From Deltaproteobacteria bacterium (GTDB taxonomy: Bacteria; Myxococcota_A; UBA9160; UBA4427): a stretch of 64,000 nucleotides of DNA. Positions 1-11,125 of the stretch are shown here, in pieces (positions within the stretch are counted from its first letter, which is position 1; each line of letters opens with the position of its first letter). Under the pieces are notes generated by a model that saw nothing but the letters and a program-made list of their open reading frames with translations, made no database searches and had not been told where the DNA came from. The DNA lies in NCBI GenBank assembly GCA_002691205.1, contig NZHD01000029.1, positions 1-64,000 on the forward strand, read 5' to 3'. The translations under genes were made by a program, and so were the position numbers.

Positions 1-1785
1 ACCCCTTGGAAAAAAATACTCGACTGGAAGCCCCCCTTCGCAAAATGGTTCGTCGGCGCCAAAACAAACGTCAGCTACAACTGCCTTGACCGACATCTCG
101 AAGGTGAAAACGCCTGGCGACGAAACAAAGCGGCCATTATCTGGGAAGGCGAACCCGGAGATTCACGAGTCATCACCTACGCAGAGCTCCACCGTGAAGT
201 TTGCCGCTTCGCCAACGTTCTCAAAGAAAAAGGAGTCAAGAAAAAGGACCGAGTCGTCCTTTACATGCCCATGGTCCCCGAAGCCGCCGTGGCCATGTTG
301 GCCTGTACACGAATTGGAGCCACGCACAGCATTGTCTTCGGTGGCTTCTCCGCTGAGGCTTTGCGGGACCGAATTCTAGACGCGGGCGCAAAAATGGTCA
401 TCACGGCCGACGGTGGATATCGAAAAGGCGAAGCATTCGGACTCAAGACTCATGTGGACCAGGCGTTAAAGAAGAAGAATCCGGTGGAGACTGTCATCGT
501 GGTTCAGAGAACGGGTCAGAAAGTGACCATGAAACGAAAGCGAGACTGCTGGTACCATGAGGAACTGGCGCAAGCGAGTTCCGATTGCCCTCCTGCGAAG
601 CTCGATTCCGAACACCCTCTTTTCATCCTCTACACAAGCGGAACCACTGGAAAACCCAAGGGCATCCTCCACACCACAGGCGGCTATTTGACCCATGTGG
701 CCACCACCACAAAAGCTATTTTCGACATCAAAGATACGGATGTCTACTGGTGCACGGCCGATGTCGGCTGGATTACAGGCCACTCCTATGTGGTGTATGG
801 ACCCCTCGCCGCAGGCGCCACAACCGTCATGTACGAAGGGACCCCCACTCATCCAGGTCCCGATCGATGGTGGCAACTGATTGAAAAGTGGGGCGTCACG
901 ATCTTCTACACCGCACCCACCGCCATTCGCACGTTCATTCGACTCGGAGACCACCTCCCTCAGGCGCACGACCTTTCCTCGCTCCGACTCCTCGGTTCAG
1001 TCGGTGAACCCATCAACCCAGAGGCCTGGATTTGGTACAACGACGTTATCGGAGGAAAGCGCTGCCCCATCGTGGATACTTGGTGGCAAACGGAAACCGG
1101 TGGAATCATGATCTCGGCCCTCCCCAGTACGGTGGCGACCAAGCCGGGTTCGGCCACATTGCCCTTTCCCGGCATCCATGCAGACATCTTGGACGAAGAG
1201 GGGAACCAAGTGAAACCGCCTAACGGTGGCCTTCTCGCGATCCGTCACCCCTGGCCAGGAATGCTTAGAGGCATCTGGGGAGACCCTAAACGATATCGAG
1301 AAACGTATTGGAGCAAATGGAAAAACACCTATTTCCCGGGCGACGGGGCTCACCGAGACCGCCAATCCTATTACTGGATCATGGGAAGAATCGATGATGT
1401 CATGAACGTCTCGGGCCACCGCATCGGCACCATGGAGGTCGAAAGCGCTCTCGTCTCCCACAAGGATGTCGCCGAGGCCGCCGTGGTCGGAAGACCCGAT
1501 CCCATTAGCGGCACTGCGGTCGTAGCCTTTGTGACCCCTCGGATTGGGGTCCGGGACGGAGCAGCCCTCGAGAAAAGCCTCAAATCTCATGTGACTCGTG
1601 AGATTGGAGCCATTGCGCGGCCGGCCGATATTCGATTGACCCAGGCCTTGCCCAAAACACGCTCGGGGAAAATCATGCGACGCCTCTTGCGGAACATTGC
1701 TTCAGGGGAGAAGCCTAAAGGCGACACGAGTACGCTTGAGGATTTCAGTGTTCTCGCCTCACTGAGCGAGGCGGACGAAAATTAG
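1..1785 (+). CDS. acs: Acetyl-CoA synthetase (AMP-forming), 5' truncated by the window edge
   Basis: Frame 1 is open from base 1 ([34 protein letters not shown]...), joining the 265..1785 ORF; motifs [44 protein letters not shown]. Confidence 0.96.
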   Translation, partial: TPWKKILDWKPPFAKWFVGAKTNVSYNCLDRHLEGENAWRRNKAAIIWEGEPGDSRVITYAELHREVCRFANVLKEKGVKKKDRVVLYMPMVPEAAVAMLACTRIGATHSIVFGGFSAEALRDRILDAGAKMVITADGGYRKGEAFGLKTHVDQALKKKNPVETVIVVQRTGQKVTMKRKRDCWYHEELAQASSDCPPAKLDSEHPLFILYTSGTTGKPKGILHTTGGYLTHVATTTKAIFDIKDTDVYWCTADVGWITGHSYVVYGPLAAGATTVMYEGTPTHPGPDRWWQLIEKWGVTIFYTAPTAIRTFIRLGDHLPQAHDLSSLRLLGSVGEPINPEAWIWYNDVIGGKRCPIVDTWWQTETGGIMISALPSTVATKPGSATLPFPGIHADILDEEGNQVKPPNGGLLAIRHPWPGMLRGIWGDPKRYRETYWSKWKNTYFPGDGAHRDRQSYYWIMGRIDDVMNVSGHRIGTMEVESALVSHKDVAEAAVVGRPDPISGTAVVAFVTPRIGVRDGAALEKSLKSHVTREIGAIARPADIRLTQALPKTRSGKIMRRLLRNIASGEKPKGDTSTLEDFSVLASLSEADEN

Positions 1786-1836
1786 CCCATATCCAAAACG
1801 GAGCCGATCTCGTTCTGCACTCGATTTGATGGAAGC

Positions 1837-2424
1837 TTAACGGCCGGAGAAATCCTCTCGCATACTCCAAGAACCGTTTGGTTTCCGCTGAACCGAAATC
1901 AACTCTCCTAGGTCTGGAACGGCATCCGGAAGGGTTTCGTGGGTGAGTGTCTCAGCGAGATGGCGAACAACACCCTTATGAGCCACGACAAGAACAGATT
2001 CAGCCGAAAGGGCCAGTAGCCGCTCAAGACCCTCTCGAATGCGCCTTTGGAAATCATCCTGAGGCTCGCCTTCTGGGAACTCAAATCCAGGCGCTCGGGC
2101 CTGCCAATCGGAATGGAGGTCTGGGTCGCATGCCTCGATCTCCTCTCGCGTGAGCCCCTCCCAGCGACCAAAATGAATTTCTTTGAACGCCGGTTCAATC
2201 TCAATCGAAGCCCGAGGAAGCAGAACCGTCGCCGTCTGCCAGGCCCTACACAAAGGGCTCGAAACCACACAATCGACTTCGAAGGGCAAAGTCCCCACGA
2301 GCCTTTCCGCCTGAACTCGACCTGCTCGGGAGAGAGCCACATCATTATTTCCATGATATCGAATACTTGAATCGCCCACCGTCTCACCGTGGCGAACCAA
2401 TATGAAGCGAGAAACGTCTGACAT
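1837..2424 (-). CDS. Histidine phosphatase family (phosphoglycerate mutase-like) protein
   Basis: LVRHGETVGDSSIRYHGNND N-terminal RHG motif; later VVAHKGVVR. Confidence 0.88.
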   Translation of the reverse strand: MSDVSRFILVRHGETVGDSSIRYHGNNDVALSRAGRVQAERLVGTLPFEVDCVVSSPLCRAWQTATVLLPRASIEIEPAFKEIHFGRWEGLTREEIEACDPDLHSDWQARAPGFEFPEGEPQDDFQRRIREGLERLLALSAESVLVVAHKGVVRHLAETLTHETLPDAVPDLGELISVQRKPNGSWSMREDFSGR

Positions 2425-2623
2425 AAGAAATGATCTCCATCTGTATCAAAAGAGCATCGAAGAGAGAGATCCAAACGTCAACGTGAGTTGTCTAAATTTT
2501 GAAGTGAACTCAAAACCGGCTGCGACTTTTCCCAGCCGTCCATCTAAACCTCTAAGCCTTGAGGATTCGACGTCAAATGAGACGAATTTTGTTAAGCTCC
2601 ACCGAACGTAAACAGGGGGTACT

Positions 2624-3970
2624 GTGAAGACAAGCTTTTGGCTTTCTATGATTGGACTGGCCATCGCGGCTGTCGCAGTCTGGTTCGTTCTACATCGATT
2701 TGAAGGCCAACCCCCGTTCGTCGAGACCCCAGACCAGATCATTCTGGGACAGAGCCCTCAATCGATTCAGATTCGCCTTCAGGATGAGGAGTCAGGCATC
2801 CGCAGCGCCAGTATCCGTCTCCTCCATGGGGCCGGCTCGGTGAGTCTGCTTGAAGAGGCTTACCCGGGCGATCTCCTCCAAGGCGGACTCAAATCAAGTA
2901 AAGACCGTACGCTTTCTTTAGACCTTGAATCATCCAGCGGATTAGCACCGGACGGACAGGCCACTCTCGTCCTCCAAATCCGAGACTGGTCTTGGAGGGA
3001 CGGATTTGCGGGCAACCGCACCGAAATCAGCATTCCCGTGCTCATTGATACCCGTCCGCCCACCATCGATATAGAGAGCGGAATCACTTATGTGAGACGA
3101 GGAGGTTCTGGAGCCGCAGTCTACCGAATTGAAGAAGCCGATACCCTTGATGGAGTCCGAGTCGGAGCTTCTTTCTTCCCAGGCTACCCACATCCATCCG
3201 GCGAACCCGGTCAGAGGGTCTCTATTTTCGCAGTGCCTGTACAAACACAAGACGCCTCGAACATCGAAGTCGTCGCCTGGGATCTAGCGGGCAATGAAGG
3301 CGTCGCGCGTTTCCCCGCCAAAATTCTTAATCGCGCGTTTCGCGAGAGCAGCATCTCCATCGATAAAAATTTCATCCAAAGAGTGGCGTTCCCTCTTGCT
3401 CAAGAAGCCGGTCTTGGCGACAGCGATCCAGCGGAAACCTTTCGGCAGGTGAATGAAAAACTTCGGTCACTCAATGAAGTTCAAATTCGGGAAAGTGTGG
3501 TGGAGTCTGGTCAATCCGCGCCTCTTTGGGAAGGTGCCTTCAAACAACTTAGAGGTTCGAAGGTCACTAGCCGCTTCGCTGAAGACCGGAGTTACACCCT
3601 CAACGGCGAGACGATCTCAAAGGCTCGCCATTATGGATTCGATCTTGCTTCCACCGCGAGGGCACCCATTACCGCCTCAGCAGCGGGCGTCGTCGCCTAT
3701 GCGAGCCCATTGGGCATCTATGGAGATTGCGTCATCATCGACCACGGCTTAGGGGTGGCTTCCCTTTATGGGCACCTCTCCAGCCTTGACGTCAAAGTGG
3801 GAGAATTCGTCGAAGCCGGACAAATTCTGGGGCGATCGGGAAGTACGGGGTTAGCCGGGGGCGACCACCTGCACTTTGCCATTCTCGTTGGTAACGAATA
3901 CGTCGACCCCCTCGAATGGTGGGATCCCAAATGGCTGCGCAGCCACATCGACGTTCGGCTCGAGAATTAA
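2624..3970 (+). CDS. M23 family metallopeptidase (LytM) with N-terminal membrane/signal segment
   Basis: GTG start; C-terminal HYGFDLAS...GIYGDCVIIDHGLGVASLYGHLSS...GRSGSTGLAGGDHLHFAILVGNEYVDPLEWW. Confidence 0.9.
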   Translation: MKTSFWLSMIGLAIAAVAVWFVLHRFEGQPPFVETPDQIILGQSPQSIQIRLQDEESGIRSASIRLLHGAGSVSLLEEAYPGDLLQGGLKSSKDRTLSLDLESSSGLAPDGQATLVLQIRDWSWRDGFAGNRTEISIPVLIDTRPPTIDIESGITYVRRGGSGAAVYRIEEADTLDGVRVGASFFPGYPHPSGEPGQRVSIFAVPVQTQDASNIEVVAWDLAGNEGVARFPAKILNRAFRESSISIDKNFIQRVAFPLAQEAGLGDSDPAETFRQVNEKLRSLNEVQIRESVVESGQSAPLWEGAFKQLRGSKVTSRFAEDRSYTLNGETISKARHYGFDLASTARAPITASAAGVVAYASPLGIYGDCVIIDHGLGVASLYGHLSSLDVKVGEFVEAGQILGRSGSTGLAGGDHLHFAILVGNEYVDPLEWWDPKWLRSHIDVRLEN

Positions 3971-4683
3971 AAACAGCGAGCGTTCCGTTAAAGGCAGATC
4001 TTTGTGGGCGGCTCATTCGGCGCTACAAACGATTTTTGGCCGACGTTGAATTGACGTCCGGGAAAATCATCACGGTCCACTGCCCCAACCCTGGATCGAT
4101 GCGAGGTACAAATCGACCCGGGTCCCTGGTGCGCTGTTCAACCAGCGACAATCCAAAGAGAAAGTTGAAGCACACCCTCGAAATGATTCGCGTGGGCCGA
4201 ATCTGGGTGGGGCTGCATACGCTTCGAGCTAATCAAATCGCAGCTCGCGCCCTTGCTCTGGGTGTGATCCCAAGTCTTGAGGGCTACTCTCACATTGAGC
4301 CTGAAGTCGTAGCGGGGGCCGGCTCGCGACTCGATTTCAGACTCACTGATCATCCAAAAGATCCTCGGCCAACGTGGGTTGAAGTGAAGAGTGTGACCAT
4401 GTCACAGGGAACCACAGGCTTGTTTCCAGATTCAGTCAGCAAAAGAGCCAAACGACATCTCGAAACACTGGCCCAGAAGGTGAGCGACGGTGATCGAGCC
4501 ATTCTGCTCTACGTTGTCCAACGTGCGGACTGCGTCACTGTAAAAGCGGCACATGAAATCGACCCGGCTTATGCCGAAGCCCTCAAGAACGCAGCTTCAT
4601 TAGGAGTTGAAATTCAAGCTGTGAGCGCGCGGGTGCGGTCCACAGAAATACGGTTGGAAAAAACTCTACCCGTCGTGGTATGA
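3931..4683 (+). CDS. sfsA: SfsA family DNA/RNA nuclease (sugar fermentation stimulation protein homologue)
   Basis: GRLIRRYKRFLADVEL...VHCPNPGSMRG...EVKSVTMSQGTTGLFPDSVSKRAKRHLETL; exact start uncertain (overlaps preceding gene). Confidence 0.92.
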   Translation: MAAQPHRRSARELKTASVPLKADLCGRLIRRYKRFLADVELTSGKIITVHCPNPGSMRGTNRPGSLVRCSTSDNPKRKLKHTLEMIRVGRIWVGLHTLRANQIAARALALGVIPSLEGYSHIEPEVVAGAGSRLDFRLTDHPKDPRPTWVEVKSVTMSQGTTGLFPDSVSKRAKRHLETLAQKVSDGDRAILLYVVQRADCVTVKAAHEIDPAYAEALKNAASLGVEIQAVSARVRSTEIRLEKTLPVVV

Positions 4684-4690
4684 ACCCTAT

Positions 4691-5845
4691 ATGCCGTCTC
4701 TTTCGGAAATCTCAGATGCGCGCGTCTCAACAGTCCGTAGACGTCTTTTGTCATGGTATGACGAGTACAGACGCGACCTCCCATGGAGAAAAACAAAAGA
4801 CCCTTTTGCCATTTGGATCTCCGAATCCATGTTGCAACAAACTCGAGTGGACACCGTTATCCCCTACTACGAACGGTTTCTCGATCGATTTCCCACTGTC
4901 GATCAACTGGCTGATGCCGAACTTGAAGACGTCTACGGTCTATGGACTGGACTCGGCTACTACTCGAGGGCCCGCAACCTACATTCGGCTGCTCAAACCA
5001 TCGTAAATGAACATGCGGGACAACTTCCCAATACGGTGAAAGACCTTCGGAAGCTCAAGGGAATCGGCCCCTATACAGCCGGCGCGGTGGCCTCAATCGC
5101 ATTCAACAAAGAGGAACCCCTGGTCGACGGAAACGTGATCCGAGTGCTCACGCGTTGGCTAGATTGGCGCGAAGACGTCAGTACGAAGCCTGTTTTAGAT
5201 ACGCTCTGGAAATGGGCTGGTCGACTCGTTAAAGGGGAGAGACCCGGCGATTTCAATCAAGCTCTCATGGAATTAGGAGCAACCGTCTGCACACCGAGAG
5301 CGCCTCGATGCTTGATCTGTCCGATCCAGCGAAGTTGTCTCGGCCGACAAGCCGGCGATCCTGAATCGATCCCTTTCAAACCTAAAAAAAAGCGTGCTCA
5401 ATCTGTACAAGGTGTGGCCGTATGGATTGAACGCAAGGGGAAAGGTTTAGCCGTGCGAAGGCCGGAAGGAGGCCTTCTGGGTGGCATGTGGGAACTGCCC
5501 GGCGGAACCCTCGAAACGAACGAGAACATTGAAGCGGGTCTCCGAAGATGTCTCCATGAGTCACTTTCACTCAAGTTGGGCCACCTAAAGGCCATGGGAC
5601 AAATCGAACACCTCTTTAGCCATCGCCGCCTCAAGCTCCATATTTTTCAAGCACACGCATTCGAGGGCCGGATTCGGCGTCATGAAATTGCCGAACACCG
5701 TTGGCTGTCTCCAGAACGCATGGCGGAACTCCCTCAGGGCGGCCCCACCCGAAAGGCTCTCGCCCTTTTGGGCAAGACCTCGCATGAAAGTCCTCGATCT
5801 CGCCTGAAATCAGAGCGCCAAAATCAGAAAAGTCTTGAGCCATGA
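4691..5845 (+). CDS. mutY: A/G-specific adenine glycosylase
   Basis: DLPWRKTKDPFAIWISESMLQQTRVDTVIPYYERF; GIGPYTAGAVASIAF; 4Fe-4S cysteines CTPRAPRCLICPIQRSC; C-terminal NUDIX-like domain. Confidence 0.95.
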   Translation: MPSLSEISDARVSTVRRRLLSWYDEYRRDLPWRKTKDPFAIWISESMLQQTRVDTVIPYYERFLDRFPTVDQLADAELEDVYGLWTGLGYYSRARNLHSAAQTIVNEHAGQLPNTVKDLRKLKGIGPYTAGAVASIAFNKEEPLVDGNVIRVLTRWLDWREDVSTKPVLDTLWKWAGRLVKGERPGDFNQALMELGATVCTPRAPRCLICPIQRSCLGRQAGDPESIPFKPKKKRAQSVQGVAVWIERKGKGLAVRRPEGGLLGGMWELPGGTLETNENIEAGLRRCLHESLSLKLGHLKAMGQIEHLFSHRRLKLHIFQAHAFEGRIRRHEIAEHRWLSPERMAELPQGGPTRKALALLGKTSHESPRSRLKSERQNQKSLEP

Positions 5846-6438
5846 CTGTTCCGCCTAAAAAAGAAAACGGGAGAACCCCATCCAAAAAATCTTCCCAAGA
5901 CAAACCGCCTAATAGCGATTCATTTGCCCACCACACCGAGAAAATGGGCGATGTCACTCCGCTTGGCCCTGATAACCGACGCAACCCATCCCAACATCGA
6001 ACTTCTTTCACACAAAAGCCCAGCTCCCAAAAGCCAAATCCAGCCCCTCTAAACTTTCCTGAAGAAGAAGAGCCACTGCTCGCTCGTCGATCCCATGTCC
6101 GACGGAATCGTTTCAAACATCTCAGAGCGGGGAAAATACGACCGCAACGAGAACTCGATTTACACGGCTCCGAACGTGGCTTGGCTAAGACACTTTTAAT
6201 CTCCAGTATCAAAGACGCCGCTCATTCAGGCGTTGAATGCATACTTGTGATTCACGGACAGGGAAGGCATTCCCAAGGAGGCGAAGCTATTTTGCGGACG
6301 GCCCTTCCGTCCTGGCTCACGAATCCCGAACTCCAAGAGTACGTCCTCGCCATCTCGCCCGCACAGCCTGAAGACGGTGGCCGAGGGGCCGTCTATATTC
6401 TTCTTGCACAAAATCAAAACCCCAATCTGATAAAATAG
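5842..6438 (+). CDS. Smr/MutS2 C-terminal domain protein
   Basis: ELDLHGSERGLAKTLL...CILVIHGQGRHSQGGEAILRTALPSWL; overlaps mutY stop. Confidence 0.85.
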   Translation: MTVPPKKENGRTPSKKSSQDKPPNSDSFAHHTEKMGDVTPLGPDNRRNPSQHRTSFTQKPSSQKPNPAPLNFPEEEEPLLARRSHVRRNRFKHLRAGKIRPQRELDLHGSERGLAKTLLISSIKDAAHSGVECILVIHGQGRHSQGGEAILRTALPSWLTNPELQEYVLAISPAQPEDGGRGAVYILLAQNQNPNLIK

Positions 6439-6485
6439 ACCCGAGCTAAAGAGTCGCCCCACCGCGAATAGAGCAGGTTCCCACG

Positions 6486-7814
6486 ATGCCGGAATCCAAT
6501 GCCCAGGAAGATGAAGCAAAGATTCAAAAAATCGCTGCGGCCGTTCAAACGGCCGGCGGGCGCGCACTCATTGTTGGAGGCTCTGTCCGTGACCAACAAC
6601 TGGGACGCCCCTCACGAGACATTGATATCGAGGTGCTTGGCCTCGACCTGAACCAACTCGAAAAGGCCCTCTCCGACCTTGGTCGAACACATCGTGTCGG
6701 ACGGGATTTTAAGGTCCTTAAACTCTCAGGACTCGAAATTGATCTCTCCGTTGCAGAGCAAACCGATCTCAGTTTTGAGGAGGCCGCCCTTCGAAGAGAC
6801 TTAACGATCAACAGTATGGGGTTGGACCCCATCACCGGAGAACTCCTCGACCCTCACTCCGGTCAATCGGATCTTAAAAAAGGGATCCTTCGCGCGACTG
6901 ACCCCAAGCGATTTGGTGAAGATCCGCTCCGAATTCTTCGCGTGGCTCGAATGGCCTCCGAATTCAAAATGACTGTGGACCACGACCTTCGTCGTCTCTG
7001 CGAAAAACAAGATTTAAAAGACGTCGCGGTTGAACGTATCTTTTCTGAACTCTCAAAACTCCTGATTGAGACCGGAGAGCCTTCGCGAGGACTCCATTTT
7101 CTTGAAGAAACGAAAGCCTTACGTTTCTTCCCCGAACTCGATGCCTTGCGAGGAGTCCCCCAAGATCCTGAGTGGCATCCAGAAGGAGACGTCTGGATTC
7201 ACACAACACTGAGTGTCGATTGCGCTGCCCAAATCGATAAAAATGAGCGTGAAGCGCCTCCCCTAATGTGGTCCGCACTTTGTCATGACCTCGGAAAATC
7301 CGAACAAACAACAGAGGTTGATGGTCGAATTCGGTCTATTGGGCACGATCGTAAAAGCGCAGAAATCAGTCAAAGGTTCCTGGAGCGATTGTGCGCGCCC
7401 AACGAACTCAACCGCCAGGTGGCCGCCCTTGTCCGTGACCACCTGGCGCCCGCTCTTTTCGTCTCAAACCCAGCGGGACCCCGAGGCTACCGACGCCTGG
7501 CACGCCGACTGGGCTCCTCCGGTGTGAATTTGCAGTTGCTTGAAAAACTCGCTCGTGCCGATCACTGGGGGCGGACCACAAACGACGCTCAAAAGCGCAT
7601 ATTCCCGGCCGGGGATCAATTCCTTGAGCAGGCCCACACTTTCTCTGTCGCACTGCAACCCATTCCGGATGCAGTGCACGGTCGGCACCTCATCGCCCAC
7701 GGCTTACAGCCTGGGAAAAAATTTGGGGAAATTCTAGACCGTTGCCGTGCCATCCAAGATGAAACAGGAGAAACGGACCCTCAGGTCATTCTCAATCAAG
7801 TCTTGCCTTCATGA
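6486..7814 (+). CDS. CCA tRNA nucleotidyltransferase / poly(A) polymerase family with HD domain
   Basis: ALIVGGSVRDQQLGRPSRDIDIEV; RRDLTINSM; FGEDPLRILRVARMASEF; HTTLSVD...ALCHDLGK. Confidence 0.92.
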   Translation: MPESNAQEDEAKIQKIAAAVQTAGGRALIVGGSVRDQQLGRPSRDIDIEVLGLDLNQLEKALSDLGRTHRVGRDFKVLKLSGLEIDLSVAEQTDLSFEEAALRRDLTINSMGLDPITGELLDPHSGQSDLKKGILRATDPKRFGEDPLRILRVARMASEFKMTVDHDLRRLCEKQDLKDVAVERIFSELSKLLIETGEPSRGLHFLEETKALRFFPELDALRGVPQDPEWHPEGDVWIHTTLSVDCAAQIDKNEREAPPLMWSALCHDLGKSEQTTEVDGRIRSIGHDRKSAEISQRFLERLCAPNELNRQVAALVRDHLAPALFVSNPAGPRGYRRLARRLGSSGVNLQLLEKLARADHWGRTTNDAQKRIFPAGDQFLEQAHTFSVALQPIPDAVHGRHLIAHGLQPGKKFGEILDRCRAIQDETGETDPQVILNQVLPS

Positions 7815-7834
7815 TCTATGAATCCATGAGTCAA

Positions 7835-8149
7835 TTACGCCCATTCTAAGCCGTAATCAATCATAATCTCGGAGCCCGGCTGAATGTTGCGGATCGCATA
7901 GAGATCGAAGCCCCAGAATTCTGCATTCGGGTCCTGTGCATGATTCAAGAACCGAAAAAGATTTTGACCTCTGACCCCCACTTCCCGTCCGGCTTCATCA
8001 GTCACCCATAAAACATGCATTCCATCTTGCTTCGTTTCTGTCCCTTCGAAAGTTCCTATATAAGCGCCTTTTCGAAAACGACACCGGGCATAGACACCCC
8101 GGCCATGGACAGGACTCCGCCTGACTTCGACTCGAAGGGGGTCAACCAT
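7835..8149 (-). CDS. SET domain-containing protein
   Basis: VRRSPVHGRGVYA...FRFLNHAQDPNAEFWGFDLYAIRNIQPGSEIMIDYGLEW; internal Met start chosen. Confidence 0.85.
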   Translation of the reverse strand: MVDPLRVEVRRSPVHGRGVYARCRFRKGAYIGTFEGTETKQDGMHVLWVTDEAGREVGVRGQNLFRFLNHAQDPNAEFWGFDLYAIRNIQPGSEIMIDYGLEWA

Positions 8150-8294
8150 GATCGAAAGAAAAGAGACCGTCAAAAAATAAATACATTTTAAAACTCCACT
8201 TCAACTATCCAGATCCAAAATAGACGGTCACGACTAAGACAACGAGACCATTCAATCTCGGCTCCCTCTGCAAATCATTCAGGCTCGTTGGACA

Positions 8295-9311
8295 TCAATC
8301 TAGGGTGCTCTCGGCGTTGGCCGGCTGAACACGAGCCAACTTCAAAACATCTTCAAAATCGCGAGGCAACGGGGACTCAGCCTGAATTTCCTCGAAGCAA
8401 ACTTTTTGCGCATGAAGCATTTGCCGCTCAGCCCCTAAAAGTCGAGGGATCGCGCCGTAACGCGTATCGCCAACAACGGGATGACCGAGATGAGCCAGGG
8501 TCGCTCGAATCTGATGAAGAAATCCCGTCAACGGGCGAACCTCAACCAGACTGGTCTCTGCCAGTCGCTCCAAGACGACGACGTGCTGATGAGTTTCACG
8601 AGCTCGGCCTCGGGCCCGGTCCGCGTCCGTGGCGACGCGCACACGAGCCGGTCGATGCCGAGACACCGAGAGCCAAAGGTCCATCTCCTCTCCGCTCAAG
8701 TCCCAGTCGGGCCGGCCTTGAACCAGAGCCAAATACACCTTTTCAACGCGATGCTCATGAAAGGCCGTCCTTAATCTCTGCCAAGGCGCCTCCTCGGTAG
8801 CGATCAAAAGAGCCCCCGAGGTGTCCACATCCAGGCGGTGGACGATACCGCTCCGAAGCCCTCCCTCTCCCACGCCATGAATGCCCGGCGAAAGGGCCGC
8901 GACGTGCGAAAGGGCCGTCCCGGGCTCGCCTTCATCCAGGGGGTGAACCGGCATCCCAGCAGGCTTGTCCAGGGCCACCCAACCTGGCCCTTTTGCCAAA
9001 ATAGCCGGGGGGGACTCCTCCGGTGAAGCCAAAACAGCTCTCTGGTCGGCCACAGCGCGAAAAGCACCGACTTCCAAGATGCCGGCCGATGGAAGAGACA
9101 TCCCTTTGTCCCCCAGAGAAAGCGCGCGGCCATCCAAACTTACGGCTCCGGATTCAAGCAGCCGGCGCACCTGAGCCCTTGAAAGCGCCAATTCAGTGGC
9201 CAAATAGAGATCCAAGCGCGAGCCAACGCCTGCCCCCCCCAGACGCAAAAGCCGAGATTTTCCAGCCTCCTGAGACTGAACTCCATCCGGCCCGCCGGGT
9301 TCTTTCTTCAC
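8295..9311 (-). CDS. RluA family pseudouridine synthase with S4 domain
   Basis: LALSRAQVRRLLESGAVSLDGR; WVALDKPAGMPVHPLD; GIVHRLDVDTSGALLIA; LTGFLHQIRATLAHLGHPVVGDTRYG. Confidence 0.92.
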   Translation of the reverse strand: MKKEPGGPDGVQSQEAGKSRLLRLGGAGVGSRLDLYLATELALSRAQVRRLLESGAVSLDGRALSLGDKGMSLPSAGILEVGAFRAVADQRAVLASPEESPPAILAKGPGWVALDKPAGMPVHPLDEGEPGTALSHVAALSPGIHGVGEGGLRSGIVHRLDVDTSGALLIATEEAPWQRLRTAFHEHRVEKVYLALVQGRPDWDLSGEEMDLWLSVSRHRPARVRVATDADRARGRARETHQHVVVLERLAETSLVEVRPLTGFLHQIRATLAHLGHPVVGDTRYGAIPRLLGAERQMLHAQKVCFEEIQAESPLPRDFEDVLKLARVQPANAESTLD

Positions 9312-9490
9312 GTGGTCTCCTCAAATTTCGTGGGAGCCCCGAGTGTAGCGGGCCCCGCTCGACAGCCGATCCGCCTCTCGGTTACCCTACCGGTTCTGTT
9401 CATGCCCCAGGCCATCTGGACGAAAAGCTGACAAAAACCGTGCGTGAACAAGGCGAAAGGCGAGAAAGTGCCCGGCCATAGGTCAAAACC

Positions 9491-11119
9491 ATGAGTCAAA
9501 AAAACACAGCCCCCAACCAAATCGCCATTATGGATACCACACTCCGAGATGGTGAACAGACACCCGACGTCTCCTACACGCCGGCCGAGAAACTTCAGCT
9601 GGCGCGCATTCTCTTGCTCGAAGCCGAGGTGGACCGAATCGAAATCGCTTCCACCCGAGTTTCAGAAGGCGAGCGTGAAGCGGCACGAAATATCACACGT
9701 TGGGCACGCAAAACGCGACTCATCCGACGTATCGAAATGCTTGGGTACTGCGACGGCAAAACATCGGTCGATTGGATCAGTGATGTGGGCGGCAAGGCCA
9801 TGAACTTGCTCGCCAAAGGTTCTGAAAAACACTGTCGAGGACAACTCGGAATCACACCCGAGGAGCACAGAGCCCGCATCGAGCAAACCATCCGTTACGC
9901 CAGTCGAAAGCGAATCACGGTGAACGTTTACCTCGAGGACTGGTCCAGTGGTGTTCGTGAATCCTTTGATTATGTATTCGCCATGGTACAAGCTCTTCGC
10001 GAGCTTCGCGTGGCCAGAATTTATCTCGCGGACACACTGGGCACGTTGGCACCCAATGACGTGACGAGATACGTGGGCCTTATGACGTCCACGTGGCCCA
10101 ATATCGATTTTGAGTATCACGGCCATAATGACTACGGACTCGCCACCGCGAACTGCCTTGCCGCGCTTGGTGCAGGTGCAAGAGGAATTCACACCAGCGT
10201 AAACAGCATGGGAGAACGTGCAGGAAACTCCTCCCTCACCGAGGTTGTCACGGCCATTCATGATCACACAGAGATGCGAACGGGTCTAAACGAAAGTCGA
10301 CTCACGGATCTCTCTCGAATCGTAGAAACCTTTAGTGGAAAAGATGTCGCAGCGAATGCCCCCATCGTAGGTCGAGATGTTTTCACACAAACGGCCGGTA
10401 TCCATGCAGATGGAGACGCCAAAGGGGGTCTCTACCACAGCCGCCTTGAGCACACGCGATTTGGGCGCGCCCGACGTTACGCCCTGGGAAAACTCTCCGG
10501 AAAAGCCTCCTTGGACCATAACCTCCAACGGCTGGGAATCGAACTTCCCACTGCTGATCGTGCGCTCGTGCTTCAACGCATCATCGAACTTGGGGATAAA
10601 AAACACGTCGTCTCACCTGAAGATCTTCCGTACATCATTGCGGACGTCTTAAAAACGCCCACAGACCAGATGATCAAGGTCAAGCAGTACCGGGTCTTGG
10701 TAGGCACCGACGAAACACCTGAAGCCTCAGTCACTTTGAGTTATTTGGGGAGAGACGAAGAAGCCGAAGCCACGGGCGACGGAGGCTATGACGCCTTCAT
10801 GAATGCATTAAAAAAAGCAGCCAAAAAGCTCGAAATCTCTGTACCGAAGCTCGATGACTTCAAGGTGCGCATTCCACCGGGAGGCCGAACCGGCGCGTTG
10901 GTCGAAACGCAAGTCACTTGGCGCAGCGGACGAGAACGCTCGTCTGCGGCGGCCTCAAGCTCAGACACGTTCACGACCATAGGCGTGGACTCGGATCAAC
11001 TTGCAGCCGCGGTCATCGCCACTGAGAAAATGCTGAATCTCGTCACGCAAAATCTTAAGCCTAATCGAAAGCGGCCCGCGAAACGAAGTTCGAAAAAATC
11101 ATCTCGAAAAACTAGCTAA
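9491..11119 (+). CDS. 2-isopropylmalate synthase / homocitrate-citramalate synthase family protein with LeuA-type regulatory domain
   Basis: IAIMDTTLRDGEQTPDVSYTPAEKLQLA; FEYHGHNDYGLATAN; C-terminal FTTIGVDSDQLAAAVIATEKMLN; substrate not decidable by eye. Confidence 0.88.
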   Translation: MSQKNTAPNQIAIMDTTLRDGEQTPDVSYTPAEKLQLARILLLEAEVDRIEIASTRVSEGEREAARNITRWARKTRLIRRIEMLGYCDGKTSVDWISDVGGKAMNLLAKGSEKHCRGQLGITPEEHRARIEQTIRYASRKRITVNVYLEDWSSGVRESFDYVFAMVQALRELRVARIYLADTLGTLAPNDVTRYVGLMTSTWPNIDFEYHGHNDYGLATANCLAALGAGARGIHTSVNSMGERAGNSSLTEVVTAIHDHTEMRTGLNESRLTDLSRIVETFSGKDVAANAPIVGRDVFTQTAGIHADGDAKGGLYHSRLEHTRFGRARRYALGKLSGKASLDHNLQRLGIELPTADRALVLQRIIELGDKKHVVSPEDLPYIIADVLKTPTDQMIKVKQYRVLVGTDETPEASVTLSYLGRDEEAEATGDGGYDAFMNALKKAAKKLEISVPKLDDFKVRIPPGGRTGALVETQVTWRSGRERSSAAASSSDTFTTIGVDSDQLAAAVIATEKMLNLVTQNLKPNRKRPAKRSSKKSSRKTS

Positions 11120-11125
11120 AACCCC

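Noticed and set aside
466-1590. Long antisense ORFs (167 and 197 aa) opposite acs
   Set aside because: Antisense of a strongly coding gene with a biased third codon position; no recognisable domain or ribosome-binding context
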